Of a stretch of DNA of 64,000 nt, positions 12,361-24,980 are shown piece after piece. Where the stretch lies: contig CM048552.1 of the NCBI GenBank assembly GCA_026413225.1, positions 196,305,553-196,369,552 on the forward strand, given 5' to 3'. The notes beneath the pieces are model-generated. The model had not been told where the DNA came from, made no database searches, and was given only the letters and a program-made list of their open reading frames with translations. A program made the position numbers and the translations under genes. This DNA is from Otis tarda (taxonomy: Eukaryota; Chordata; Aves; Otidiformes; Otididae). Every line of letters begins with the position of its first letter. The first letter of the stretch is position 1.

Positions 12361-12410
12361 TTTTTTACACTTCATTCATCTTATTTTTGTTTCCTTTTTT
12401 ATTTCACAGG
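12361..12410 (+). promoter_or_regulatory. Polypyrimidine tract and splice-acceptor-like site
   Basis: A long T/C-rich tract ends in 'ttttttatttcacag' followed by G at 12410. This is a good match to a vertebrate 3' splice site, with upstream pyrimidines, CAG and no other AG close before it. Matching sites are common by chance in AT-rich DNA. It is listed because the longest open frame of the window starts just downstream. No matching donor or upstream exon was identified. Confidence 0.3.
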
Positions 12411-12438
12411 CACAATCAAATCATCAAAGGAAAGGGAG

Positions 12439-13260
12439 GTGCTCCAGTCACTCTGTGTAAGGAACAAGCCTGTATCCAGCTCACTGAAGAAGCCTGCAGA
12501 CCCCCGCAGTGCTGTGCCCGTGCTGGCACAGAGCTGCTCCCCAGGTCCAGGGGTGCCCCACTACATCCTGTCCTTCCCTTGGCAGACATGCATCCCCACA
12601 CCCTTTCATAAACAGCATCTTCTCCTAGGGTTTACTCTGCGTGCCCCCTCTGCATCTGCTCCAGACCCTCCCTCATTCCCACTGGCAAGCCCTGCCAAGT
12701 ACTGCCTGGAAAAGGGACCTCCTCCCCCTGCCCAGAGCAGGCACGTGGCATCCCCCCGGGACCATGTCCTGCCAGTGATCAGCTGTGACGCGGCCCATTC
12801 CCAGCTGCGGGAAGGTGCAATACTTTTTTTCAGAGGAGAAATAAACTGCTTCTGGCAGCCAGTCCCCCCGTGGCGACCGGCCCTGTCACCCACCTGTGTG
12901 GCGGGCAGATGGTGGCCACGCAGGCGTCCGGCCAGCACTGCTTTGCCCCCACGGCCCCAGCCCCATATGCCCTGCTTAGCTGCTGGCACCACTTGTCAGA
13001 CTAGAAATTGTTTTTCAAGTACCACTAACATGGTTGAAGCAAATGCATCAAAGGGCAAACTGGTTTTTTTCAGCGCTAGTGGCTACCAGACCCAGAACCT
13101 CCTGAAGTGCAGGAGGTGGATAAGTTTGACATGCTACCGGGTGGAAACGCTGGCAGAAACAAGCAGCAATGCTATCGGCAGCATGGCTTTCTTCACGGCT
13201 AAAATGGTCCAACAAAGCTATGCTGGGAGAAAGAAGAAAAAAGTTTGGGGTTTTCTTTAA
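12439..13260 (+). other. Unexplained open frame, 273 codons, probably not a gene
   Basis: This is the longest open frame in the window and I do not recognise it. The predicted product has no signal peptide, membrane segment, coiled coil or family motif. It is rich in Pro, Ser, Ala and Arg, with stretches such as PPPPAQSRH and RPQPHMPC, as expected when GC-rich non-coding DNA is translated. The underlying DNA is clearly richer in G and C than its neighbours, which lowers stop-codon density, and the minus strand also has a long frame (12606..12992). That supports a compositional explanation. Against it, an acceptor-like site lies at 12361..12410. It could be a lineage-specific or terminal exon of a non-coding RNA, a decayed old repeat, or nothing. 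There is no evidence for a promoter or a poly-A signal directly after the stop. Confidence 0.2.
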
Positions 13261-14183
13261 ACACAGGTCACCTTAACGACAAGTTTTCCTACAAACTCAC
13301 AAAATTCAAACACACTAAACTGTAACCTGATGCTAAAATGTAAGAAGAGGCATCTTTGCCAGTTCATAACACAGCTTGACACCTGTGCCCTTACTGCTGC
13401 TGCTGCTAAAGCCTGAACTTATACAGTGATGAGGTATGTTTTGGGACTGCTGGAAATTAACGAAAAAGTGCAAAGAACATTTATTGAATTTTAAATTATT
13501 GAACATCATTATGCTTGGAGATAACTGTTCTAGATAGGAAAAAGGTGATCAGAGTTTACAGGAGCCACTCCATCTGTTCTGCCAGCCTGACCCAGAACAA
13601 GGTAGCCAGAGTGAGTAGGTAAGATATTTTCTTGGGGAACTTTTTTTGACTCGAATGTATTGAACAAAGGCTGCTGTAACACTATTCAGGCACAACCTTG
13701 CCTCTTACCCTGAAGACCTTTTGCCAAAATGAGGATGCATTGGTTCTCACCATTAAGGGCCACATAAAATAATTTCAGAGAAGGGAGCTGTGACTTTTTG
13801 CACACATTCATTTCACTATTTTTAGCATTCAAAATTTTGAAATATGGCTACAAAAATCACCATTTATTTTTTAGTCCGTTACCCAGCTTTTGTGTCCTAG
13901 GGATTCCTAGAATTTGTTCTTAGGGATTTTATTTTCACCTGAAGTTGTCCTAGCTACATTAATCCTATTTTAGCACAGATAGGCTAATAGAGTTTTGATA
14001 ATGTAGCTCCTTTTGAAAAGGGGCTCATTTTAAAGTTCCAGGAAAATACCAACATGCTAATTTAAAAGCATATCAAAATACACTGTGAATTCCTCTCATA
14101 CATTTTCTTTCAAAGCTGTAACATAAAGCAATGTACAATTAGTTATGTGTAATCAGGTTTAGAAGTCACTCTTCAAGAGTGTC
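13261..14183. other. Unique non-coding DNA, no gene seen
   Basis: AT-rich, with no recognisable gene or element between the GC-richer block and the CR1 copy to the right. Confidence 0.55.
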
Positions 14184-14710
14184 AGTACTGTGTCCAGTTC
14201 TGGAGTCCCCAACACAAGAAGGACATGGACCAGTTGGAGAAGGTCCAGAGAAGGGCCACCAAGATGATCAGAGGGCTGGAGCACCTCTCCTATGAGGACA
14301 GGCTGAGAGAGTTGGGGCTGTTCAGCCTGGAGAAGAGGAGGCTCCGGGGAGACCTGATAGCGGTCTTCCAATACCTCAAGGGGGCCTACAGGAAAGATGG
14401 GGAGAAGCTGTTCAGTAGGGCCTGTTGAGATAGGACAAGGGGTAATGGGTTTAAATTAGAAGGAGGTAGGTTTAGATTAGATATTAGAAAAAAATTTTTT
14501 ACAATGAGAGTTGTAGAGCACTGGAACAGGTTGCCCAGAGAGGTGGTGGATGCCCCATCCCTGGAAATGTTCAAGGCCAGGCTGGATGAGGCTCTGAGCA
14601 ACCTGATCTAGTCAGGGGTGTCCCTGCTCTTGCAGGGGGGTTGGACTAGATGACCTTTGAAGGTCCCTTCCAACTCTAACCATTCTATGATTCTATGATT
14701 CTATGATTCT
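14184..14710 (+). mobile_element. CR1 LINE, 3' end, 5'-truncated, well preserved
   Basis: The sequence starts within ORF2 at 'agtactgtgtccagttctgg' (YC.QFW) and encodes the CR1 C-terminal signature: [55 protein letters not shown], and then [13 protein letters not shown] in the continuation. One in-frame stop lies near 14426 (TGA after FSRAC), after which the reading frame carries on. The 3' end has 'ttggactagatgacctttga', 'ccttccaactctaacc' and about three ATTCTATG units up to 14710. It matches the copy at 4993..5438, in the opposite orientation and about 9 kb away. The insertion is relatively young by CR1 standards. Confidence 0.95.
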
Positions 14711-16239
14711 AAGACTTCTAGACACATGTGAATCAGTGAGTTTTCATTTCTAACTGTAAAAGGTGTTTTTTACAGATCATTTGCACAGGTTTTACAGTAA
14801 AGATTTATGCTGCAAGGCAGATGGACAGGGTTTTTGACCTGCCTTATTCACCTCTCAACGTGGCTGGACTCTACCATCATTTGTGCTGTTACAGCGCTGC
14901 TTATATGCTGATGCTGCCTGTTAGACACTGCAATACCATTCCCAGAGGGGCCCTTGCTTGGCATGTCAAACGAGCTGATGTGATTACATATTTCATTGGC
15001 TGAATGGGAGTGGCTTTCCAGTCAATGGAGAAGAAAGCTGTATATTTTTGAAGCTAAGATCATGGGTACTGTATTCAATGTACCATGTCAGTTAGTTGGT
15101 AACCTCTGCACATGTATATAAAAAGATGTATGGATCATTACTTGTTGCACTTAAAATATCTCTGGAAGTGTTCTGAAACTTCATGGCTGATACGTAAGAC
15201 CTGTCTTTTCTGCTGAGGCATATCAAGTATCTTTCTGGTATAGATGCATTCATTCAATAGTAGGATAGAAAGAAAAACCTATTTGTAGTCCAAAGAGCTT
15301 CCTATGTGGACTCTCTTCTGAGCTATTTTTCCATGTTTGTCTATGGCAAAACCAAAATTGAAGTTCTTTTAAAGTGAGCCACTTTAGTGGAAATGGATGG
15401 TTTAGATCTGGCAAAATATAGCAGCTACAAAAGCAGATTTGAGTTGCTTGAACAAAATCTTGCTTTTCTGGTATGTGAGAACTTATTCATCCCAGTAATC
15501 TGGCAGATGAAAGATTTATTTTTTAATATCCCTGGGATGCAAAGGCTGGGGATGCAAAAGCACTGTGCCAAATAAGTATTTTCAAGCTTAACAACATTAG
15601 GAATACTCTCAAAAGCCATTTAAACTTTTAACCTCTGTATATTCATTGAGCAATTTTATGTGTTTATGAATAACTCACATAGAGGGAACAAAAAGATTAT
15701 TCCTGCTCATAAAGCTTGAAGTGTGCAATCAGGAAACAGAAATACTATACCATTAGGCTGACCTATCATGTGGCACAAGCAGTAATCAACACACGGTGAA
15801 TACTCAGAGAAGCCATTTTTCCAATAGCTCACGAGCAAAAAAAAAAACCACTACTGTAGTATCTAGAGATTTGGAAAAGTCAGTTACTTTACAGACAATT
15901 TAGAAAAAGGAAAATGGAGCATGCTGACTAAATTTATCAACTAAATTGTTAGCTTCAAACAATGTCACTTAGCTATTTGTTCAGCCTGTCATGCCTTTGA
16001 AGCAAAGACTGTTGGTAATGTGCCCCTTCCGGGGTCCTCGTTTTCAGAGTAAAACGCGCTGCAGACACCTGAGACCACAAAATAGCCACTGTTCTGTCTG
16101 TCTGTAAGTGGCATGATCTGTTACTGCTCAGAGCCCTCCTGAATTCCTGCCTCGCCAAAGCAGCATGAAATCTAACAATGCTCTTTAGATCTGAAGAACT
16201 TGATCTTCAAGCACATGGTGCAGTGCCTGACCCACCCGC
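14711..16239. other. Unique non-coding DNA, no gene seen
   Basis: No recognisable gene or element. It carries only short open frames, of about 60 codons. Confidence 0.55.
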
Positions 16240-16368
16240 ACAACTTCTGTCTGGAAACGTTGCCCTTCATGTAGCCGATAGCGCTCATCTTGCTTAGGAA
16301 TGCTTGTGTGAGGTTCACAAAGTGGCTTTGAGATCACTGGATGGAAGAGACTGTGCAAGTATAATAGA
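16240..16368 (+). repeat. Ancient MIR/CORE-SINE-like relic (3' part)
   Basis: The stretch 'gtgtgaggttcacaaagtgg', then 'ctttgagatcactggatgga', then 'agagactgtgcaagtataat' follows the 3' region of old amniote MIR-type SINEs, whose consensus reads roughly 'gtgaggtt..aaagtgctttgagatc..tggatgaaaggc.ctatataagtataa'. The tRNA-like head cannot be recognised. The assignment is from memory of the family consensus. The tail match is good and the left boundary is uncertain. Confidence 0.6.
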
Positions 16369-17134
16369 CTGACTTTCAAATTATTACTAGTGGGTGTCAT
16401 AGTAAGCAGAACTCATCATCGCTGGAATAGATTTGTATCTGAAAATCCTGGGATATAAGAAAGAATTAGTTTAATTATAATGAAGGTGAGTGACTGATGC
16501 TTAACTGGAATAACATTAGAATAAATTCTGTTTAATTGAGATGCATTTGACCTTTTCCAATTTATAAAGTGGCATTTAGATATTAAAATACAAGTGAAGT
16601 TTTAAACTTCAGTCTGTTAAAAGGGATTTCACTAAATAAAAGTTTAAAGCTATGAATACCATTTTCATTCAGAAGATATTTTTAATACTGAATTTAGATA
16701 CATTTGCAGATTCGTTTTGCCTTTAATAAAAAGTCCTTTCTGATCAGAAATGCCTGGAGAATTTAAGATGATCATCTGTTTACTTGGATGTCAGAAGTAA
16801 AGCTGAGTCTTCTAAACACTTAGGCATGTGCTTAACTTGACATCAGCAAGACCACCCCTGTGCATGAAGTTAACCATGTGCAAAGATACTTGTAAGACTG
16901 GCATCTAACAGTCTCTTGTAAACTCCAGTCTTGTCCTTAGGAAAGGTTTTCAGTTCAGGTGGAAAAAAGGAGTCGAAGCTGGACAGCAATGATGTGAAAG
17001 GACAGCTTAATGTTACTCTTTCATAATTTGAAGCGAACACAAATAACAGCAGTACTTTTTTTTCTCTTTATGTCCGCAGAGTAGGTACCAATTGTTGTTC
17101 TAGAGACTGCTTTGGGATCCTCTCATGACCTTGG
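16369..17134. other. Unique non-coding DNA, no gene seen
   Basis: AT-rich, with no recognisable gene or element. Confidence 0.55.
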
Positions 17135-17210
17135 CCCATATCTGCAGTGGAGATTGGATTGGCATGGATTTCAGCACTGATCTAACGCCACTGAGGATCT
17201 GGGTCATCTT
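17135..17210 (+). repeat. Old dispersed near-palindromic motif, partial copy
   Basis: The segment ending 'tgatctaacgccactgagga' and 'tctgggtc' resembles one arm of a motif that recurs at 49297..49390 and 57754..57856. The general form is 'cagatcctcagctggtgtaa', 'atcagcat', a centre with 'attgacttcaatgg'-like steps, then 'tgatttacaccagctgagga'. This copy keeps the right arm best. The family is not identified. Confidence 0.35.
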
Positions 17211-20200
17211 TCCAAACTAGCTAAGGAGGGATTCCCACTGAAATCAACTGCATTTGAAGATCAGATAGTAAAGCCAGGAAAAAAATCCACACATCCTGGA
17301 TTTAAAGACTTGCAGCCACTTCAAGGCACAAGTTAAGCAAGTGATAGAGCTGTGACATGCCGTGTAAGGTTCAGTAGCACTCACAAGTTGAAACCTATGC
17401 TGTAGAGAATGACGAACTGGTTTTGGTATTCAGAGCTTTTCCCTAATGGGTTGCAGCTTAAAAAGTTGTTCATAACAAACTTATTTCCATCTGAGAGCTC
17501 TTCACAACCTCGAAGTGAAATGAGTGTTAGTAATTTCGTGACTACTCCAATGGAAGACCTTCTTTTCACAATAATTGTAAATTCAGTGACTTCCCCTTTA
17601 CGACTCCTGTTAAGTTTCAGTTTCCTCTTTTCACATTCTGGGCATTGCAGAACTTCACATGTTGGCATGTTCCCATTCTCCCCAGTTGCTCTGCCAAAGA
17701 TGTCAGCCTTTGGGCAGCTTAATTTCCCCCCTAAACGCCCTGTGTCCTCCAGGCTGTTCCCTGCACACACAGAGCATCTTTCTAATCCTGGTACCTCAGG
17801 CAGTCAGACCTTCCTGCTCAGCACAGAAAGCTCTCTCCCATCGTCTAGGATAAACCTAGCAACTTGCACAGCTACTCTTCATCTATATTTATAGGTACAG
17901 TGTCATCTCAGCATTTCCAAAACCTGACTTTCCATTTTACAGCGGTACATGTATGATTGTCAAACACAAGAATGACAGTTACAGAGTAAAGCCAAATACG
18001 TTCATACATACATATATGCACAAAGCAGACATACAAAGTCATTTTTTCAGCAAATTATTTCAACTGTAGGTACCACCAACTCCCTTCAGCTCCTCTGAAT
18101 TCCAGATTTTGTTTTTGAAGTGAATTTTTCACAACAAGTGATTCTCATTATCATTAACAAGTGGTTATCAGAATGGCATTTACCAAGGTGTAACTTCATT
18201 TAGGGTATATATGGAAGGCTCCTGTCATATCATTTCCAGTCAGGGATAATGGAGAACTATTATAGCTGGCATTTGCATGGGTCACATCTTATACAGAGCC
18301 AGTGATCTCACACTTTTTTTTTTCCAAAAAAAAAAAGACAAGACAATCAGGTATTGAGGCTCTATTAAAAGAAAAACTTGAGAGACTAAGAAAACTTCTG
18401 TGGTTCACAGAGACAGAAGAAGCTGAGATGAAGAAAAATACTAGGAAAACTTTTAGAGAAACAGTGCCCATCATTTGGAAGAAAAGTTTTGCAAAACTTT
18501 GACCAAAATCCTAAGTGAAAAGATATTGGAAGTGACAGGGAAATTGAGGCAGTGGAATGTGTATCATCCTTTGTTATTTTTTTTCTAGCTATAAATATCC
18601 ATACACCAACTCAATTTGATTTCTGGAACTGTGCAAAGCCTGCATGTTTGTTTGTTTTGTCTATTGTATACCCCTGAAGAGATGTTCAGGTGTCCAGGAG
18701 ACCATCTGACCTGGGAAAGAGCATCTGTATTTAAGCTATTGTGATAAATCTTAAGAAAACTCTTAAGAAAAAATATTAATGATTGACAGCAGATAGTAGG
18801 TTCAATTGAGTTTATTTTGCAAGGGAAATTCCTAAATGTGCTTGCAGTTACACTGGATTTAGATACCTAAATAACCTTACTGTGTTTCTTGGGACCAGAT
18901 TACACATAAACATCTTGGTTTTTTACAACTCGTGATAGAAAACCTGCCTCATAACTTAGATGTGGCTTAAAATACAAAACCAAAAAATAAATATGTCTTT
19001 TTCTGTAACAACAATGTATAAAATCTGGTTTCTTAAATTTGCATTGTTTTTGTCAAACAAAATTAACAGCCAAATTAAGAATTCAGCCTCTATTGCCATG
19101 TTTGGTTTATGCTGAGTTTAAATGATTTATTTCAGACACCTTGAATCACTTAGTAGGTAGCAATTTGGAAGCCTTATGAGTCACTGTTGATATTTTGATG
19201 GTGTGAGGGTTTTGTTGGTTTGTTTGTTCTGTTGCTGTTGCCACCTCCAGCGTACTCTGCCTGTTCAGTGTTCAGAAAGAGCAAATCCTTGTAAGTTAAA
19301 TGTTTTTTATTTCTCAGTATTGCTTAGAGAAAATAGCAGTTAATGTTATTTCAAAATCACCAGAAAATAAAGTTCAAAATAAATACAAAGACAGTTTATA
19401 CTAGAGGAGGCATTATTAGCCCAGTCCTGTGGGAATGCCATCACATGCAGCCCTCCTTCAGGCTTCACAGGTCTAGGTCCGAACCGGAGCCCACAGCAGC
19501 TGGATTTGGGAGGTTGGAATTGCTACAAAAGCCAGAACTAATAATGCTCTAGATAATCACCACTAAAAGGAGGAGCATAGAAAACTGCAGCACTGGGGCA
19601 TTAACACTATCCTCAGCTGTACAGCCCAATTCTCATTTGACGTTATCTGGAAACATTGCGGTGCAGCTAAGCTGACTTATCCTTGCTGAAGATCTCTTGC
19701 TTCAGTGCTTTGGGCTACCCTGGTGAGTTACAGCTACACGCTTATATATATAAGAGAATTTATTCTACAGAAGAGTTATTGACTGATATTTCATTAACAT
19801 AAGAAGGAAAGGTATGTTGATATATTGAATGTAACTTCTAAAATCTGGCTCAGAGGAGTTACTGAGATTCCTTTTTTTTTCCTGCTCTTCATATCTGCTC
19901 TACTTACAGCTGTTACTTGCTCTTGCAAAGGAAAAGAGCCTACTTTTGCCATAACTTCGCCTTCCTTAGCACAGAAATAAGGAAGGAGACCTTGGACTCC
20001 TGCAAAGCCTCTTGCCAGAATTGCTGTATATAGCAATCCTTTTCAAGAACTATCTTCTTACATCTGAAAGTGAGTCACACTGCACACACCTTGGCTTTGT
20101 CCAGACTAGCTCAGCACGTGAAGATTTGAGTGGGAGTCTTGTGGGTGTAAATGCTCAGGGAAATTCACTCCAGTAACTGGATGATGGCCTGTGCTACAGA

Positions 20201-23200
20201 GAAGTTCAGATCAGTGCTGGGCTTCTCAACCTGTGAAAGGTGAACCACTCATTTCCCACAAACTATTTCCAAAAAGAAAGAAAAAAAATGTTTCAGTTGC
20301 CTTTTTCCTTCCTGTGAAAAGGAAAATCCTCTTCTTAGCAGCTGCATCTGTGTCAGAGGACCTTGGGAACCTTGAGGAACATCTCTGCCTACATGAGCTC
20401 AGGACCTGATAGAAAGCCAGGAGATGCTGCTGCCACCACTGTGGGACAGCACACCTCCCTCTCCACAATGATGGTATCCAGATAAAGTTGTGGCACTGGT
20501 GGCCTTCAGGATGTGATGATGGTCCTCTCTGCTTTTCAGATGTATCTGTGAGTCTAAGAATGAACTTCTGAAGATAAATGTCATCGACGAAAAGGAGTGA
20601 GCTTTTGTGATTCACAGGAAAGTGTTCTCCCTCCCTCCAAATCAAGTGCATGTCAGATCAATCAGACATACTTACTAGCCATCCCAACTCAGCTATTCAG
20701 CCTCACTGATTGCTGGAGTCAGTTGTCAGATGGTGCATTAGAGCTACTACCTCCTGGACCCTTTCTATCATGCACACCGTCCCAGCACAGACCTTTAGCC
20801 TTTCCTTCAAGGAACATGGCTAAAGCTTCTCTGAACACTGGCAAGTACTGTGACATTCTAGATACAGTCCAAATAGAACCAGCCTTAGCAGCCAGTCTTA
20901 TTTGCAAATGCAAGTGAGCCTGCATTTGCATCTCATTCACACAAATGTTGCATGAAAACAATTTACACATTCATAGGTGAAGAAATACCAAACTGTAACT
21001 CTCTGCAACCTATAAAGAAGTTGGACATAACCTCTATATTTATATGGAATGGAAGAACAACACCCTACCAGAAATACCTTCAACTATGCCTGGATGAGTG
21101 GTGGCAGCTCACAGGGTGGGTGAAGTTAGTTTTGCACTGGAAAGGGTGAATAGGGTGCATATGCATATGTGAGTCTGGATTAGAGATGTCTGAAAATGGA
21201 GGAAATGGCATTCAGTGTAGATACTTCTGATTTGTATCAGTGACTTCTTTCCAACCAATGGCAATTTTTTTAGTGAATTGAATATTGCTTAATTTCTAGT
21301 CTTTAATTCAAGACGGGATTTTTAATGGGGGAAAAAACAAATGCTTTATTAAATGAAACACAGAAAATGAATGTGCTTACATTTTTCAAAAACAGTTGAA
21401 GTGGGACTACAAGTGAGTGACGATGGAAATGCAAGATTTGGTAAGGAAAGATTCCCTTCAATGAGCCAAGTCCAGACACTATAGCACCACAAAGCTGCAC
21501 GAGCTCTCTAGCACGATATGGTGAGGCTCATTTTTTAAGCTGAGCACAGAGGAGGGCATTAAGGTGAATCTTAACTACAGTGAAAAAAAAAGGCAATTTT
21601 TGCTACCAGTCCCTCTTAATAACCTCCAGTGTTAGAGATACAGATAAAAAGATTAAGGAAGGTAAGTAAGAATTTTATCCAGAAAAGTCTTTGCATGGAA
21701 CTGAAAAAAACTAACTTGAATCTGTCTAATATCACTATTAAAATCTTTGTGCAAAGCATGCTTATTACAATATTCTGTGTTAATAAATTTTACGACAACA
21801 TACACCAATTCCATGTGTACCAGTCTTTCATTACTTTCTTAGGTTCATTAGACACTATTCAAGACATTCATCAAGGGTTTTTAACTGACCTGTCTGTGAC
21901 CAGTAATGTTGTTTTCAAGACCATCAGGTTCTGTCGGGACTAAGTTGGAATGCTTCTAAATTGCCTGCATACCACAGTCCTCAGGAAGCAAAGGAGAATA
22001 CTCTTTAAGACCCTATTAATAACAATATCATGAATGTCTGTTAGTTAAGGACTAAGACTGCTGAAAAAAAAAGAAAACAAAATCTTCCTGGCTAGATAGC
22101 AACATCCCCTTGTTCTTGAAACTCCCTCCCTAGGGGCAGCTGTTCCAGCCATCCACATATCTCAATTATACATCTTTCAATTATTTACATTATTTACTAC
22201 AACTTACATTGATATGACTCGGTATTAGCAGGCTGACTTTCTGAAGGGAAAGATTTCATCAGGCAACATGCAGGACATCTTCACTGTAGTTTAACCATTT
22301 GTCAAGGAGCAGAGTTCTTGACGATGTAGTATAAACACTTGATTAGGTAGGATAATACATTCTGCTACAGTACGTCAGTAGATCTCAAAACTTGTTTGCA
22401 GGTAGTGTTTACCTCAGTGGACTGTCCAAGGAGATAAGATAATGATCTTGCACTTGCCCACTGAGTCAGGCATGCCCACCTGGGACAGCTCACTTGTCCT
22501 CAATCCCACTCCACTTCTCCACCGCTTACATTGGAGGGCAAATACAATCTGAATGGTGTAAGGCATTGCAAAAGCTCAACTAGATTATTTTTGCAGAGTT
22601 TTGTTTTCTTGTAAGCAGTTGTGTTTTGGGCTGGCAACTCCCTGGTGGGAGCCAGGGGGAGCACATGTAATTTTTCCTCTGCCCCTGCCTCTCGTCCCAG
22701 GGATGAGATGGTCTCCACAAAGATGCATTATACTGCCTGGGTGACACCCAGCTCACTATTTGAGCTGTCTATATACTAAGCATATAAACTAGGATTTCAC
22801 TTACTTAAATGCCAATAATAAACACAAGTAAGATTTTTCTGTCCAGCCTGAGGAAGGTCTCAGATGTGTGCTTCACCCCTCTAGTAGGTTTTTCCTACTG
22901 CTGAGGTTCACTGGCAAGGGTCGTGGGGGAAGCTGTTTAAGGTTTGTGGCTGTTAGGAAGTGGTTTGGTGCTAATTCAGGCAGTCTGGGGTCTTTCTCTG
23001 AGTCCAGCTGGCGGTACACTCAGGTGCAAGAGGAGTCTGTTGCCCTCTGCCAGGGTCCTGAGTCCTGAAGCTCTCCAAGTGCATTACAGCATTGTGAAAT
23101 CTGGGGCCAAGCAAACTCCCTCCCTACCTCCATTCCTCTGAGATTAGCAGATCTCTTGGGAATTAGAGGAATTTGGAATATCTCAGTAGCACCTTCTATG

Positions 23201-24222
23201 GTATAAACATGAGTGCTTTCTGTATTTGAAAGCTGAGGTATTTCTGAGGGTACCATATTGCATCTTGCTATGTCAAAGAAAAATGCCTTGATCAAAACAG
23301 TTCCCTCTCTTTTTCATGTAAAATAGCACACTGTATAAAAAGGGTAAAAATATATGCTGGAACTAGTCTTTGTGTTAAATTTCAAATCTTGAAACTACTG
23401 TGGGATAGAGGAAAGTATATGAGGGGAGATGGTTCACAGGGGTACTAACAATGTAAAAGACAGATCAAAATGCAGAGATAGTTGCTTTCAGTCTCCTTTC
23501 CCTGAGCTGCTCACCCTTCCCAGGGCTGTACAGAATACAGCTGCACACACTGAGGATTTCAGGTCCATTGTTTTTTAATCTTTGAAGACACCAGTGGCCA
23601 CAGGAAGACTGCCAATACATCTCATGTCAGAAAATACACACTCAAATTCTCTGCCTCCTGAAAAAAAAAAAGGTGTAGTAAAGAAGATGCCCTTGGTTGG
23701 GATTCAGTAGGGGGACTGATTACAAACAAAGACAGAGACTTCTTGCTTTATTTGAGACTAAACACTTCATAAGTCTCTTCTCCAACTTACCCATCTAGTT
23801 AATGGTGGACATAAAAATGGTTCCCCACCCACAGATACTGCAAGGGTAATTTTGTTTTTACTTGTGATCCACTCAGAGACTTATGATGATGGGGCCATAT
23901 AAGTACAGCGAGAACAGCTGGGCTAGACATATGCTACAGTATATGATTCAAAACTGTTTTGTATGTGAAGATTGCGAAATCACAAAAATAGCTTCCGTGA
24001 GAGTGCAAATAGGAATTCCACATCCTTCAAGGAAAACCCAAACACTGTGAAAAATAAAGATGGTTCTATTTCCAGGCTGTGAATTTACTATTCCTCAGTA
24101 CTCATTTAAGACATATATGTAATTCAAATATTTTTAAAATACTATTTCTTTCCCTTCCCACTTTCTTAAGGTGACAAATTAAACAATTCCAGTCACTTAC
24201 TGAATTTTTTTTTTTTCTTGCC
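17211..24222. other. Long unique non-coding stretch, no gene seen
   Basis: Seven kilobases without a recognisable exon, RNA gene or transposon. Larger open frames such as 17409..17894 plus (161 codons), 17381..17770 minus (on the opposite strand of the same DNA) and 20226..20651 minus show no family signature and overlap on both strands. A T10/A11 inverted pair lies at 18314..18336. Old decayed repeats may be present below my detection. Confidence 0.5.
18314..18336. repeat. T-run / A-run inverted pair
   Basis: Ten T, then CC, then eleven A: a perfect small A/T inverted repeat able to fold into a hairpin with almost no loop. Such structures are common by-products of homopolymer slippage. No function is implied. 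Confidence 0.6.
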
Positions 24223-24980
24223 AGTCCTCACAGCACAAAAGCATGTGGGTCATGGCAATCCCAAGCACAGATACAGGCTGGGAGGAGAACGGATTGAGAG
24301 CAGCCCTGAGGAGAAGCACTTGGGGGATACTAGTGGATGAGAAGCTCAGCACGAGCCAGCAACTTGTGCTTGCAGCCCAGAAAGGCAACAGCATCCTGGG
24401 CTGCATCAAAAGAAGCGTCGCCAGCAGGTCGAGGGAGGTAATTCTCTCTCTCTACTCTGTTCCTGTGAGACCCCACCTGTAGTACTGGGTCCAGCTCTGG
24501 AGCCCCCAACATAAGAAGGACATAGACCTGTTGGAGGGCCACAAAGATGATAGGAGGGCTGGAGGCACCTCTCCTATGAGGACAGGCTGAGGGATAGGTC
24601 TGTTCAGCCTGGAGAAGAGAAGGCTATGGGTAGACCTTATAGCAGCCTTCCAGTACCTCAAGGGGGCCTAAAAGAAAGATGGGCAGAGACTTTTGGCAAG
24701 GACAGGTAGTGAGAGGACAAGGGATAATGGCTGTAAACTAAAAGAGAGTAGATTTTGATTAGATACAAGGAAGAAATTCTTCATTCAATATGAGGGTGGG
24801 GAGGTACTGGAAGAGGTTGCCCAGAGAACTGTGAATGCCCCATCCCTGGAAGTGTTCAAGGCCACATTGGATGGGGCTTTGAGCAGCCTGGTCTAGTGGA
24901 AGGTGTCCCTGGCCAGGGCAAGGGGATTGGAACTAGATGATCTCTAAGGTCGCTTCCAACCCAAACTATTCTATGATTCT
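24223..24980 (+). mobile_element. CR1 LINE, 3' portion of about 760 bp, 5'-truncated
   Basis: The sequence starts upstream of the two shorter CR1 copies, in ORF2 just after the reverse transcriptase core: 'gtgggtcatggcaatccc', then a part encoding [36 protein letters not shown] and VRPHL. The C-terminal block follows (APPT..YEDRLR.., 'ttcagcctggagaagagaag', 'cttccagtacctcaaggggg', 'atgccccatccctggaagtg'), then the 3' end 'ggaactagatgatctctaag', 'cttccaacccaaactattct' and ATGATTCT. A small deletion near 24535 removes the segment that normally encodes ERVQRRA, and other indels break the frame, so it is non-functional. The different 3' sequence (GGAACTAGATGATCT) marks another subfamily than the copies at 5 and 14 kb. 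Confidence 0.95.

Noticed and set aside
17381-17894. 161-codon plus frame and 129-codon minus frame over the same DNA
   Set aside because: Both strands open together, no domain pattern in either. Best explained by locally low stop density.
20226-20651. 141-codon minus frame
   Set aside because: Low-complexity Phe/Lys stretch at its end comes from an A-rich run. No recognisable family.
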